DNA of 64,000 nucleotides, from positions 16,309,354-16,373,353 of the forward strand of contig NC_045142.1 in assembly GCF_008831285.2 (NCBI RefSeq), written 5' to 3'. How positions within the stretch are numbered: the stretch's first letter is position 1; each line of letters opens with the position of its first letter. Both the position numbers and the translations under genes were made by a program. Below, piece by piece: positions 45,777-60,070 of the stretch. This DNA is from Nymphaea colorata. Its lineage: Eukaryota; Streptophyta; Magnoliopsida; Nymphaeales; Nymphaeaceae. The notes beneath the pieces were generated by a model, which was not told where the DNA came from, did not search any database, and saw only the letters and a list, made by a program, of their open reading frames with translations.

Positions 45777-48408
45777 ATGGCTTCCTTGTTGCTGTCCGAA
45801 TGTGGATTGCGCCCCCTCCCCAAAATTTCGTTGTACAGGGGCATGGGTGCGCCGCTGGGGAAGCCATTGGGCTCCCAAGTTACGCTGCCCAAAATGGATC
45901 TTTGTCTCAGGAGGAGAGAGGCATTCTTTTTGGGCGGCGGCGTCTCTGCAAGGGACAGAGAGTGGGGGTTGGGGGTGAGTGCTCCTCTGAAGGTTGCTTC
46001 TGTTTCTGAAGGTGGGGAGGCGGAAGGTCAGAATTTCCCCTCATTCAATCCTGGGGCTCCTCCCCCGTTCAACTTGGGCGAGATCCGGGCGGCCATTCCC
46101 AAGCACTGCTGGGTGAAGGATCCATGGAAGTCGATGAGCTACGTCCTTCGCGACATCGTCGTCGTCTTCGGATTGGCGGCCGCTGCTGCTTACTTCAACA
46201 ATTGGTGGGTCTGGCCTCTCTACTGGGTTGCTCAGGGCACCATGTTCTGGGCCCTCTTCGTTCTTGGCCATGATTGGTAAGTCTCACATTTCTTCTATTG
46301 GCTTTCCTTCTTCCTGAGCAATTTCTCTCTTCCTTTCGTCTCACCTGTGCGCGGGAGTGTGTTATTTAATGCCTAATAAGACGTCCGCCAATTAACTTTG
46401 ACTAAATTGTTGCAGTGGGCATGGAAGCTTCTCTAACAACCGGACGCTGAATAACGTGGTCGGGCATGTGCTTCATTCATCTATTCTTGTACCTTACCAT
46501 GGATGGTAAGTGTTCCTTTCTCTGCTTGATGGGTACAAGCTGATTTATGGTTTGCTTTATCCTTATGCTTGTCAATTCCTTCTACTGTCGTGTATTTGCA
46601 ATCCTCTTCTTTCGCCAACTTTTCTAGTTTGTTTGGATTTCTCTGGCTGCTGGATTTAATTTGTGCTTTGTTAGAGCTGAAATTGGTGAATCAATGTCTC
46701 CGAAAATAAAAGATCTTTTTTTTTTTGTGAAATTCAGAGTTCTTGCTTCTTTCTATCAGTGTCCTAATCATTTTTTTCTTTTCCTTTTGACTTCTTTGGA
46801 AAACTTTAGGAGAATCAGTCACAGAACTCATCATCAGAATCATGGCCACGTAGAAAATGATGAATCATGGCACCCTGTACGTATATAATTTTCTCCCCGT
46901 CACACCTTGCTCTACTTCTTTGACTGAATTGAATGTGCAAATGTTGATTTTTTCCTACTTACTGCAATGTATTTTCCTCCAGCTTCCTGAGAAGATATAC
47001 AGGAATTTGGATGATACTACGAAGAAGCTACGTTTTAATCCTCCTTTTCCGATGTTTGCATACCCTTTCTATCTGGTTAGTTATGTCATGCTTTCTAGTG
47101 TATAACTGACCGATGTGCCTTTCTTCTCCATATGAGCAATGTTCTGATGTTGTTTTCTCTGTGAATTTTATAGTGGGGAAGAAGCCCAGGGAAGACAGGC
47201 TCCCACTTTCATCCAGATAGTGCTCTTTTTGTGCCCAATGAGAAGAAAGATGTGATTGTCTCAACTGTCAGCTGGAGTGCGATGGTAGCCTTGCTTGTTG
47301 GACTGTCGTGTTGGATGGGTCCAGTTCTGATGCTTAAACTCTATGGTGTTCCCTATTGGGTAATTTCAAATGCTTTCTCCTTGTAATCAGTGAAAATTTC
47401 ACTTACCAATAATTCCTGATTTCGTGTAGCAAATCTTACATTTAAACATGTACTGCAGGTATTTGTCATGTGGTTGGATTTTGTGACTTACTTGCATCAT
47501 CATGGTCATGAACAGAAACTCCCATGGTACCGAGGGAAGGTATGCATGAGTAAAGATGTTAATTTGGTTCTGTTTTTTTTTCCGTTAAATTAGGTGTTCA
47601 AAGGGACTAATAATAAGATTTTTTCTTCTGAGGGAACTAGTTGTGCAATGCTACTTATTTACAGCCAGTGTTACACATCTTGTTTCCAATTGAATATGAA
47701 TGGAGGAAGATCAGTGTGGATGTTAGTAGTGTCATTCTTCGCATTCTCATTTTTCCCTCTTACGTCCAGCTTAATGAGGCATCTCTTTCCTTGATGATTA
47801 ATTTGGGCATTTGGGAAGCTTCAAAGCATGAAATTGTGCAAGTGTTAGCGGCTGATAACTGTTATTGCAAATAAACAGATCAGTTGGTAAGCAGTGGCTT
47901 GTTTAACAATTTTGGTAAATCAGAAGAAAGTTCAAAGCCTCTGGACAGAATTACTTGATTACAGTGCCTAGCTCCACCACATGATTCTGTTTGGTGAAGT
48001 TTTGAATTAACTAGTATGACAGATTCGTTGACTATGAGCAACTCAATCTTCAGACAGCTGGATTCACTAAAATCAGACCGATCATTTCACACATTAGGCA
48101 GAATGTTTTTTTAAAATAGATTCTAGGCAATACGTGTTCTAGTTATTTCACAGGGTCATATCTAAATTTTGTAATATAAGTGGATGAAGTTGACTATCTG
48201 TATGAAATCTACTTTCCATGTGATACTGGAGAAAGATCGCTGATAATGATATGCCAACAGGAATGGAGTTACCTTAGAGGAGGCCTTACAACACTAGATC
48301 GTGATTATGGAGTATTTAATAACATCCACCATGACATTGGAACTCATGTTATCCACCATCTCTTTCCACAGATACCACATTATCACTTGGTGGAAGCGGT
48401 AAGCTCCT

Positions 48409-48480
<72 letters not shown>

Positions 48481-48708
48481 TGCCAAAATGTTTTCTAAAA
48501 TCGTTCATTTGATTCTCAGACTGAGGCAGTGAAGCCTGTGATGGGGAAGTATTACAGGGAGCCACAAAAATCAGGCCCTGTACCGTTCCATTTGGTTCGA
48601 GATCTATTGACAAGTTTGAAGTATGATCACTTTGTAAGTGACCAAGGAGATGTAGTCTACTATCAAACTGATCCTCATTTTTCAAGTTCCAAGGGCAAAT
48701 CAGAATAA
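45777..48708 (+). CDS. FAD7: Omega-3 fatty acid desaturase, chloroplast (FAD7/FAD8 type)
   Basis: Inserts the omega-3 double bond into 16:2 and 18:2 acyl chains of plastid membrane lipids, using ferredoxin, to make 16:3 and 18:3. Eight exons: 45,777-46,276; 46,416-46,505; 46,810-46,876; 46,983-47,075; 47,174-47,359; 47,459-47,539; 48,261-48,398; 48,520-48,708. All introns are GT-AG and the frame is continuous for 447 aa, close to the ~446 aa of Arabidopsis FAD7. The three di-iron histidine boxes are intact: HDCGH (165-169), HRTHH (201-205) and HVIHH (368-372). The Ser/Arg/Leu-rich N terminus without acidic clusters ([15 protein letters not shown]) and the ~100 extra residues before [15 protein letters not shown] point to a transit peptide; the endoplasmic reticulum isoform FAD3 is shorter. 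ATG at 45,777 (GCAGCAATGG) has a good context. FAD7 and FAD8 cannot be told apart here. Confidence 0.97.
47540..48260 (+). other. Intron 6 of the desaturase (largest, 721 bp)
   Basis: GTATGC donor and CCAACAG acceptor. The open frames within it are spurious. No transposon signature seen. Confidence 0.85.
48409..48476. repeat. (CT)n(TA)n microsatellite in intron 7
   Basis: About 11 CT followed by 23 TA dinucleotides starting 10 bp after the 5' splice site of a 121-bp intron, so the repeat makes up over half of the intron. Confidence 0.97.
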
Positions 48709-51640
48709 AGCTACCGCATACGGATGGACCACTGCTTAAGTTGCTAATTGACGAAGTTTCATATTTGATGATGACAAAATGTGAACTACGTATCTCCACT
48801 ATATATCTCAGGTCAAGCATTGCTTGGGCTATATTCCGCCCTTGTATTCCTTGTCAAAATTTACATAGAGATAATGCCTCATGTATGACGTGATGGCAGT
48901 GTACTTCTTGTTTTGTGTCAGTTGACAGTGTAAGAGTCGTTCATACGGAATAATACTTGTTCTTTTGATCTGTACTGGGAAGCGGGGGTTCGCATTTCTT
49001 TTCACTGGTTGGGCTGGGAGGGGAAAACAGGGATACTTGAATAGGCAAAAAGACCATAACTTGGAAGGAAGGAAAGTAAAGACCAGCTTGGCTCTTATGA
49101 GGAGACCATCCTCGGCGATTGTGACAGATTATCTCCAAGGCAACACACTCTTCTTCTTATAAAAACATGATCATCCTTGTGCACAGCTGATTACAAGAAA
49201 ATCACTGCAGTCTTAAGTGCAAACTCCAATTTCAGCATTTTCAACGAGTTCGTTTCCTGTTTAGTTCAAGACCAGTCCATAACTTGGCCTGGTTCATTCC
49301 ATGTTCCCTTGATTGGTACTTCAGACCAGGTCTGCAAGTGGGTTGAATCTGGTGTTCCCTTCTCAGTTTTAGCTGAGCAAAACAAATTCTATCCCTGTTG
49401 CGGACACCTGTTCGCCAAATGACCACGGTAAGAAAGACTAGGTTTAGATGAGCGTCATGTGACCTGTGCAGCTCCATCTCTCATGCGTCACACTGAATGA
49501 CTAACACCCTTGCTGATAGGTTCTTTTCAGTATTTCATTTGCATGGACACTATTTCTGTATGCAAAGTAGCTGACGGCTTCTGTTTGTCGCATGTGGTTG
49601 GCTACATTAACTGTGGCCAACATCTTTGGAAGCATTCATCTCAGAGGTCACGGTCACGGGTCCACTTTTTTGTATGCGAACCAGGGCAGCAAATGTGGTG
49701 TGTCTACTGTACTAAGACAGGAGACTTCTCTTTAACACTGATGACTTGTCCTTGGTCATTGTTATCCCGAATTTAGGATGAAACCGTGTTTTGTGTTGTG
49801 GTGTAAACACTAACAGTGAAAATTAGCTTCATGAAGACGGCTCATAAAGATGCAAATGGAGATGTACACACCATAGTTACCTGCTCTTTTAGGAATTCAC
49901 TTTTCCTGATCTCATGATTCATTTCCCACTTTCTTTACCTTCCTCAAATTCTATAATTCAGAACATTTCCCCCCCACTTTCACTCCCCTAGCGCTTCCTG
50001 CATCCTTGCCGTTGATTGGTGACTACTGCTTAAAGAATACTGATTCTCTAAAGAAAATAATTAAAAAACTTGCTAATGAAAAAGATGCCTTTCTGTACAG
50101 GTACATTTCATGAACCAATTCTTTAGTCGCCTTCTTCAAGAATTTTTACCCTACACTCAACAGATCGGAAGCAATATGCAATTGCAGTACTTTAAAAATA
50201 TCAACCTTTTATGTCATTTGAAAATCTTGACAGCTAAAAATTTCGAAACCTGGTAATCGTGTGTTTTAAAAAGTATTATTTGAAAGGATTTTCATAGATG
50301 AATAACATGGCAATCTAAGAATTTATGAAATTCTTTGTGTACAACCAAATAAAGCAATTTAAGCCCGCTTTGCATGTCCAACCATATAAGTTATGCATAT
50401 ACTGTTAAAATTTTTGAAGAAGTGGTTAAATGATTGGTGTCAAATATTATCCCATCAGTTGACTGTCATTCACCGAGTCGGTTTAAGGAGCTTCTCTACC
50501 AATGCATTAAGAAATAGGGATGTAAACAGTTGGCACTCGTATTAGTTCAGATTGAGCCTTCACCACTACCCTGTAAATTCATGCACGTCCGTAAAACTGG
50601 ACCAATCTAGGGTTGTGCTCGGTAATGTTGTATATATCGACGTTGATACTGTATCGGTTTGGTCACCCACATGGCGTCTTGCACACCACATGCCCCTATT
50701 AGCCCGATTCTTCCTTTTTTTTTCTTTTTTTTTAAATTAAAAACATTTATATGGATTGGAAAATGAAAAAGAGAAAAAAAAAATGAAAACCAGTATCAGC
50801 ACTGCATCGTATCAGTAGGGAGCTGATAACGGATGACTTCAAAAAAACCACTGCTTGTGCTTCCTAACCATGCACTGGTATTTCTTTTTTCAATGTACGA
50901 AATAAAAAACAGTTAGAGATAATCCAAATTAGGTAGCTACCAGACCAGGGGCGGAGCGAGCCAAACGGTTCAACGAACTTATCCGGGTAGGAACAAACTA
51001 AACCCGAATCCAAAAAATAGGTTAAGCAACTAAAACTTTTCAATTTTTTAATGTAATCTTTTTTTTCAATTAGTTGGGGTGGAGCCATGGCCTAGGCAGG
51101 CCCCCCTCCCTCCGCACCTGTATCAGACCATCATATATCAGATTTGATGAGAATCATTTGAGCTATCGATTGCAAGGAAATGAGACAATAGAGATTAACT
51201 TATCTTAAACAAAATCATTTGTCTCCCCCCTCCAACACACACACACACACGTATATGCACATATAAAGTTGGTAAAAATCAGACCACTTGAGTATGACAC
51301 AAAAACTAAACCTTAATATTAATTATTAAAGTATTTTATAAATGTGTGTGTGTTCTTAAGGGTGATTTGGTAAAAAACATACTAAGTTAGCCATTCTTTT
51401 ATTTTAATAATGTTATGGTCATATAACATCAAAATTTTGAAAGTAGAAAAAAATCAATTTGCTTACAAACATAACTTGAACCAAAACATGATTTATATGA
51501 ATTAGTTTTTATAAATGCATTAGATGGATCACATTTTGTTTGTAACACTTTTTAACACAAATTTAAGAGGTCTGGTTTTTATCCCTTGCATAAATGTGCT
51601 AGTATTTACCAATTTTATCCCTTACCTAAGTGGGATATTA
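48709..51640. other. 3' flank of the desaturase and spacer
   Basis: The first ~250 bp probably form the 3' UTR; AATAAT at 48,949 is the nearest poly(A)-like signal. After that I recognise no gene: the frames at 49,177-49,776 are not supported by any family resemblance. A dispersed-family fragment lies at 50,945-51,115 (GGGGCGGAGCGAGCC ... GGAGCCATGGCC). Confidence 0.5.
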
Positions 51641-51646
51641 TTTACC

Positions 51647-51708
<62 letters not shown>
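51647..51708. repeat. (TA)n(GT)n microsatellite
   Basis: About 9 TA followed by 22 GT dinucleotides. Confidence 0.97.
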
Positions 51709-51710
<2 letters not shown>

Positions 51711-51867
51711 CAAATGCTACAATAGTTAGTTTTTCATGTATGAATATTGTCCTTGATATATATTCAAACATTTTGCTTCTATTGAAATTAATTTGAACAA
51801 GGATTATCAATGATCGCAATGCATGCCCATTTCAGTACAAAAAATCAAGTATTTACTGATGTGAATC

Positions 51868-52250
51868 TCAAACACATCAACAAAGAAGCCTTTCATTCAC
51901 GTTGAAACAAAACGTCAATGAAGGTCCATTTTCACCGATGGCCGACATGGAAACGTTAGTGAATTCAAGTTACATTCATCTTTCACTGGTGTTTGCTGGT
52001 GAAATGTCTGACTAAAAATTTACTATCGTTTATGTGGACGTTAGAGAATGTTTTCACTGACAGCCAGTAGGCAACCGTCAGTGGAAGCATATCAAATCCT
52101 GTTTTTACCAACATCTACTTTGCTAATGTTAGAGAAAACTTTTACAGACGTTTTGCGAACGTTCGACGATGTTGTGATCTCACTTTCACGGATGTTTACT
52201 AGTTAAACATCAAAGTATATTTTCACTTGAGGAATATGAGAAAACACTCA
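51868..52250. repeat. Degenerate repeat-rich stretch (transposon subterminal-like)
   Basis: Variants of TTTTCAC(T/C)GA, GACGTT(A/T)G, AACGTTAG and GTCA(G/A)TG(A/G)A recur on both strands every 20-40 bp. Such arrays of short inverted and direct words occur in the subterminal regions of CACTA elements, but no CACTA terminus is visible, so the identity is open. Confidence 0.35.
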
Positions 52251-55200
52251 TAAAAATTGAATTCCAGATTACACCTTGAAGTATAAGAAATGACTATCTT
52301 GCCCTTCATGTGTATTTCCGAAATTGGCTATGTTTGGGCAAGCCGATTGGGCTAGGATGTGGACCTTTGTCCTAACCTACGGTTAGTGCAAGCAAAACTA
52401 AAAGCGCCTTCTCGTTTTACCCAGAAATCGTGATTTTCTAACAAATGAGATTGAAAAGGAGAAGACAAATGAAAAATGAGGGATAAACTAGGAAATACAT
52501 GTTCTATCGTTTCTAGGTTGAGTTTTGACAAATTGAGCTAGGGAGACCAAAACAAGTAGCTCATAGATAATATCAATAAAAAGCTTGGAGAATTTTAGTG
52601 AAAATGGATTTCAAACAAGCTCCAAACATAAATAGGAGAAAAGTGACCAAGTTATCGGTGCAGATAAAGTTAGTGAATTTGCAAAACTAAAAAAGCATTG
52701 TATCATGGATGTTTTGACTAAAACTGAACTAGGATGAGCTAGATCTACTCAGAAGAAGTTGTTTCCAGCTATACAGAATTATTTTGGAATTGAGCTTAGG
52801 CATAAAAAATAATGTGGTAGACATGGGGGAAGTGACAAACAAACACTTGGGAAACTAGACCTAGGGCAATTCTACTAGATTAGAGCTAAGTTTAGGTTAT
52901 TCCTAGTGCAAAGATCATGGCCTAAGCTTGGTTTATAGTAACTCAATTCAGTCAATCTCAGTTTGAACTATACTTGCAAAAAAGGGGAGTGAGATTGATC
53001 TATTGACTAAGTTTGAACTCTATAGAACTAAAAATTGAATGTTGTACTCCATGAATCACTAAAGCTAAGCTGAATAGACTATGAAGAATTTGTCCTAAGT
53101 TGAGTTGTAGACAAGAGGTCCACTGGGCTCAATCAAGAAAAATGAGCTAGTATGAGCTAAGTTAGGCACTAGTAACCCAACAATGAGGGTTCTAGGACTT
53201 AGATGGGGTGCAATGACACATAAACCGAGTTTCAACTGATCATAGTATCATTTTTCTAGGTTTTATGGGCAAATGGTAAAATGTACTAGAGTCACCCTAA
53301 TAAATTAGGAATTTTCCTAGATTTTGAGTGCTGATGATCCTAATGAATGTACAATGCAATATTCTGGCACTAGTCTTGGCCAAGGACCACACTGTTTGAA
53401 AATGAGTAGGGCAGAGGAAAATAGTCATTTTGATAGGTAGATAATTTGGAGTGTTTGCAATAGTTTCATTTGATTTTCTAGCTAGTTATGATTTATTTTG
53501 GTCATATTACTTGCTATTCTATTTTGATTTTTATTACTCTTTAGTAATTGGAATCAATAAATCAGCTATATACTTGTTTAGTCACTGGCTAGGTGTTTCG
53601 GTATTTTGTTGGCCATAATTTTCATCTGCCTTTATTTATTTATCGAATATTGTAGAGTCACATTTGTTGCCCATCAGCTGTTTTTATTCTTGTGTTACGA
53701 TTAGGTAGATTTTTTAGTGTTTTGGCTATGTTATCTCATTTGTGCAACTTTCTTGCATCATAGCTTGTTAACTTTGACTTGAAACTTTTTCTGTTTCATG
53801 CTAATAGATGAGCTATTATTGAAGTAAGCTCTCTTGAGTTCCTTATAACATTTAATTTATTTATTTTTAGTTGAATAGGTGAAACTTGTTGTGTTAAGGC
53901 AGTCATGGGGAGTACCTTCTTTGGAGTTAGTTGATCTCTTGCATTGATTGTTTTGATTTTTGTCATGTACTTAAGTAGTTTTTTTCCTAGTGTGCTATAT
54001 GTTAAGCTATTAATAATCAGTTAGGAAGTTAGGTCTAATTTCAATTTGTTGAATTGGGAATTGAGCTATTAGTTTTAAATAGGAAGTGTGTTAAGAAAAT
54101 AGAACTTGCAATGGTTTCATTGCCATTGGTTGGATAGGCAGAATAAATTTTTAAGGTGCATTTTTCTAGTAGTTGTAAGTTAGGGTATGCATGTTCAGTT
54201 AGAATGAGTTAACTGTTAGGGCCTGTTCAAGTCATTGTATTAGTAGGAATTTTTTTTCCTTAGCCTTAATTCCAGTTATTATTAGACTAGTCATTAGTTC
54301 TCCATTGCCATTGGCCTCCTCTTAATGCTTTCTAGTGTATGATTATTGTAAGTTCTATAATTTTCTATATTTAATATGAGATTTTTTCCTATCTTGAGTT
54401 AGACCATGTCAAGTATTAAATAAAAGAAAATCTTGTTGACTAGTGGGGTTCTCTTACAACAGGCACGTCCTAGTACCAAACAGCAATAGTTTTGCAATTC
54501 ATATAATTTTTTACTTCGTTTCCAATGAAATTCTTCTTTTTTCTCAACTAAAAAAATCCAAATTTTCTTGGTAGACAATTGTCAACTTCTTATCCAAAAG
54601 CAGACCACCTTGCCTTATTTTTGTTTTGGTCATTCCTTGTGTTGTCATGAGATATTCTTAGTTGAGACATTGTGTCACATTTTTGCACAAATCTTCATTC
54701 TCAATCTACAGGCATGGATGAGATAACATGATCATAGCTGGTTCTATCATTCATTTACTAAGTACATAGTGTGTTCAAATTTCGAGTGCAATTTTGTCTA
54801 TTTTCTTGTCCATCTTTCATGATGCCTAATCTGGAGGCATCATCTTTGTTACAGGTGTTCAATGGCATATCATAATGATATTTGAATATTAATTTACATC
54901 TAAGGCTTGCTTATTATCTAGGGATTCATTAAGGTTAGATAGGGCACTCCTCGGGTCTTACACAGGTCCTTAGCTACACTAATTGATATTTTGATTAGTT
55001 TGTTGAATTTAGCTTAGTCCCATATTATAGGTTAGTTCCTTAGAATTAGAGTAGAAACTTCCTACATTTCTCCTAGGTTAAAACAAATTTTATATTTAAA
55101 TTTAGAAAAATTGTAAACAATCTATGTGATGCTAAACATACATATATCTATAGTACATAGTGTGCAATGGAAGTATAATCTCAATATTGATCGCGATTGC

Positions 55201-58200
55201 ATATGTGATTGATATATGGCTCAACCAGTCATAGCATGAACAATAAAAAGGACAACTATGTAATTACCATATAGCATAATTTGTCCTAAATGGTTGAAGT
55301 TTCTAGTGAAGCAAGAATGTGTAATTGTGTTCAAACCAAACAACAAATTTGTATTAAACATGTTATCACATTAACATTATCTATTTGGCCACAAAAAATG
55401 TTTTGTATAAAATAAACACACCCCAAGCAAAAAAAATATGAGGCATATGATAAACAAATGCTCCCAAGCTAAAATCATGAGGCCTGCATAACGGCATCAA
55501 CCTCCTAGAAGCATGCATACTCTTAGATTAGCTTTGATGATCTCTATGCCCTACCATCTACCTAACGAGGAAATGACAATAAAGTTAGATTTCTTTGAGT
55601 ATGATCTCTATGCCAGTTTAATGAATGGTATGACATAATTTACATCTAAGAAATGTAATAAAGCAACTAATGAAAATTAGTTAAAAGCAACATTCAATCA
55701 CAAACCATATTCACAGCCTTAACTCAATAAATACAAATCTAACACCACATAATTAATTTTATAACACATACACATATTCTAAGCATCGAGTAACAATATA
55801 TTCATTGAGAATGAGTGGTCTCCATAACAAACGTTCTGTAGATTATGGTCGGTAGAAATAAGCCATCAAGAAGCTATATGGTACAATGTTATGAAGCAAT
55901 GAGATAATCCTACTATGACCTTATATGCCGGGGCTAAATGAGATATAAGTACTAGCATGGAGAAGTCAATCATAGAGACAACTAGGATAGTGTGAAATAA
56001 GGTGGGTAAAAGTAAGGAGAAATGAGCCAAAGATAGTGAGACTATCTTTACGAAGATTGAGACATCAAGATAAATCAAAGGAGCTGCATGGAAGCAAGGA
56101 AAAGCTAGGTGAGTGGGAAAAGTATGGACTGAGAAGAAAGAATGGCAAGCGAAGAAATGGAAGTGCAAACTTGGATAGGTGGTTGATGATAGATATGGTT
56201 ACAGTTGGAGATCTTAGACTATGGATGTGGTTAGCCAAGACTTTTAATGCAAGAATTGGAGTCAAGAAATCCCGAGGTTCGATGAGGTGCTTACATGGTA
56301 AAGCTCAATAATCATAGTTGTTGGCTTCTGAAGTGCCAGAATAAAGATTGTTGGCTTCCACGAGCACAAACTCAATACACAAAAAAAAAAAGATAAATTG
56401 CAAAAACTATCACTAAGCAATATGAGATATGGCTTTAAGTGCCTCTTTAAATAGGTGAGTTCCTTACAAACAAGATAAAGTGATAATGACGAAAAATGTG
56501 CTTAAGCAAATCCTAATCATGCTAAAAAAGGTAATACAAAAGTTCATAGCTAGCCCTGTTTGTCAAAGAAAAGTTAATGGTTAGTTGCAGGACCATCTAA
56601 AGCATGTTTCTGGGGATAAGTATTTCACACCATTTCTGTGCAGTGTCCCATGGTAAGAGGAGATTTGCATCAAATCCTTACAACTTAAAATGTGTGTTGT
56701 AGTGGGGTAATGCTTATAATAAGCAAAGAGAGGAATTAGAACCATAGTTTGAGCATTGACTATACGATAACTTGCTCAATGACTGATTTAAATATTGGAC
56801 GCTGAGGATTATAGAGAAGTTATGGCTGGATAAACTATAAGTTACCACTTGGTCCACAATAGCTTATAACAAGCTTGGCCATGTTGGATTTTGAGGATCA
56901 TCAGTCTAGTTGAAAGGAGCTATCATTGGATAGGCATCTTTGTTCATCGTCTTGAAGAAGCTATCCCACATGTTTCATCCCTTAGTTAGTTGGAGCCAGC
57001 AACTCGCACAGAGGCACAGGCCATAGCTAAACTCTATGAGTGTTCAGCCTTAGGAGCTAGGCCGTTAAGCTAGCCTTGACGATGCTTGTCAATAGGAGTA
57101 TTACTTGGAGTTGACAACCTTTTTAGCCAGGGTGACAACCTTGTTATTGGCCCAAGTTGCCTTAATTTTAGCCTCCTAACCTAATCCTCTCTTAATGGAT
57201 CTCACACAATACGGAGATATGTCCTTTGTATAGATATCATAGGCATTGGTTTCTTAGTGCCATGGCAAGCACTAAAAGCACTTTTTTTACCATAAAATCT
57301 TTAGACTATGAAATCTCTTATATAGGTGTTGAGAGTGTTGTCCTCTTATTAGTATGAAAAACATTAGAAAGCTCATGGTTTGCCATAAGGCGTGAAACCC
57401 TTTTTAGGATAATGTCTTTAGACACTTAGTGGTTCGACCTAACCTTATGATCCATAATTGCATTTGTATCCATAAGCAACACCCTGTCCAAACAATCCCT
57501 AAATCAATGTAGGTCTGAAAATGACCACTCGACCCCTTATATCTAAATCTCACAAGTGTATTTTTTATGGTATGCAATACAATGGCAATGTGTATTCATG
57601 GTTGGGCAAACCACATGAAATTTGTGAGATAGAGAAATATGCAAGGAATGAGCTGCAACTTAGAGCCAATCATGCTACAGCCAAACGAGGAGCTTAAGAC
57701 TTGGTGGAGTTCACCTAAAGAAATTCATCTTGATGAGGTGGTGTGGTGTCAACTGATGAGGGAGCTCCTGGTGGAATGATGAGCTTGATGGGGGAAAAAA
57801 TGAGCTTGACATGCTGAGCTAGAACTAAACTGCAAAAATAGACCACTCACGACAAGGCTTGGGCAGTGAATGGATCTCACCCTACCATGCCGCACCTACA
57901 TTGCATGCTTTCACTAGCGGGCCTGGGCGTCACCACCCAAAGCATCCAGGTGGGCCACTAGCTAACTTCCACATGGGCCAATGTGGTTTTTCGGCCCATG
58001 GCAAGCTACCTTGATGGTGTGCTAGGCTGGAGCTTGGTGCTCCATCAGGCTTATCAAGATCCTTGCTAGCATGCTCTAGGGTTGCTAGTGGTTCTAGTGC
58101 TGAGCTTTACTGGAACGTCGGCTTGGCTTCAGCTGGCATCTTGCTCATCTTGTTATGCAATCTGTGTGTGTTGTGGCCAACAACTATGCATCTAGGTGGA

Positions 58201-60070
58201 TAAAGGGCCTGACAATGTTGATTTTTCGCAAGCAGGTCTGGAGTTGTTAGTGGGCCTTGGATGTTGTTGGTTTTGATCTTGATGGCTGCTAGCATAGGCG
58301 TGGGCCCATGCTATTGTTATCTTCCTCTAGTGGTTAGTAGTGGATCCTAGCAAGGCTAATCCTTCGGCTAGGGCCTGTATCAACTAGAGGCTTTAGTACT
58401 GCCCTTATTCCATTGCCTTTTAGGATAGGGCTTTCTCTATATGGGTAGTACAGGCACTTATCATTGACAAGAAAGAGCAACACTAAAACTAATTGGTCTA
58501 CCATAAATTTTTGTTTTGAGAAACTGTTGGCTTGTTTGATGGCTACTAACCTTTGTGCATGGGCTCCATATGTCTGCTAACATCTTGGGTGGCCTTCTCC
58601 TTGGCTTGGTTAGCCCCTCAATTTGTTATCTTAACCCAAATCCTTCTATCTCATAATTCTCATTGCATGGGGATTAGGGAGGTCCATATGATGTAGTGGT
58701 CGATTAAATACCTCTATCTCAATTAGAAGTTTTTTTGTTATATTCACAATACAATATTTGTGTAGCTACATCCCCCAAGCATTTAGTAAAATAAACGAAT
58801 AATGTAGAAATGATGCATACATTTTAGTTAATCTTGCAAAATTAGTTTAACTTGTATGCTATGGGAGATACAATGACTTCTTTATGTTCTAAGTACATAA
58901 TGCCCTATTGTCAGTTGAGAGAACAAATTTCTTAACATAAATATTAAAAGCGCAAGAATATGTTATGACAATTTGAAATTTATTTGGAGAAAATAAAATA
59001 TAATGCAATAACAAGCAACTTGATTGGCACAAAATTTTATATGCCATCTAGAGAATCACAGATGAGAGGTGGACTGATTTAATCATGTATTTCATGCAAT
59101 AACAAATCACTTACATATTCTGTTAAGTTATTCTATGACATCCAAAGTTAATAGAGAAGTTAATAAGTGATATTAGATTTATATTGAAACATTAGTTACC
59201 AAGCTTTCCTTATAAATAAGTTATCGACATAAGATAAAAAATGTATAATCATTGTCAAGGGAATATAGAAAGAAATGCTGTCAATCAAAACAAGACAGCA
59301 ATTTATCCAAATACAAACAAAAAAAATTTCAATTTATTTTTTATAATTACAATTTAGTGATTTTATTTGTCATTTCCCGTAGTCTTCTATTTTTATTTAG
59401 ATATGTGGTGAAATAAGTTTGAAAGATAGCCTAAAGCTTAATGGTTGTGCAATTGAAATTCTCAATTGAACATGCAATGCAAGTGAATAGGAAAGAAGCT
59501 AGAGTATCTTCTATCAAATCAACACTAAGAAGAGAAATATATTAGAATGTAAGGGGTTGAATGGCCTTGTTTATATTACACATAAAGTATCAATAAAACA
59601 CAGTATAGTTATTTTACAAATTGACCCAGAAACTTCCATTTATCTTGTACTATATGTTACAAAAGCAAAACTTCAACGAATAAAAGGTTATTAGCTCATA
59701 ACACTTTGATGAATTGAAATTAGAGGTTGAAGAAGAGCCGTCTGCCATATTTCAAAAGGAAAATCTTGAACAATTTAATAGAAAAGTAGAAAAGGAAATT
59801 GATGGTAAAAAGTTGATATGCTAGAGAATGATGTGGAATTTGAATGAGAACACGAAAATGAATGTAAACATGATAAATTTGTCACGTTTTCATTTGTCAC
59901 TTGTATTGTATAAGTTTAGTTTCTGATGTACAAGACTTTAAAGGATCATTTCCTAATCATTGCCGTATTGGACTACATGTTTTTGTTAAAAAACATACTT
60001 TCTTTAGTTTCCTGATTTTCTTCTTCTTCTTTATTTCAACTTCTCTGTTTCTATATTTTAAAAAGTATGT
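52251..60070. other. Long gene-poor spacer
   Basis: AT-rich, with GAGCTA/TAGGTT-rich text at 52,500-53,350 and a GC-richer part at 57,800-58,330 (GGGCCTGGGCG, AGGTGGGCCA) that may be degenerate retrotransposon DNA. I find no conserved protein motif, LTR pair or RNA gene. The 91-aa Lys/Arg-rich frame at 56,036-56,311 is not supported. Confidence 0.45.

Noticed and set aside
45634-45978. 114-aa frame overlapping the desaturase start, and in-frame upstream extension from 45,723
   Set aside because: They begin at TTG and GTG, not ATG. No ATG exists between the TATA-like box and 45,777.
49177-49776. Possible coding frames downstream of the desaturase
   Set aside because: Short, no recognisable domain, and located where 3' flank is expected; no support beyond being open.
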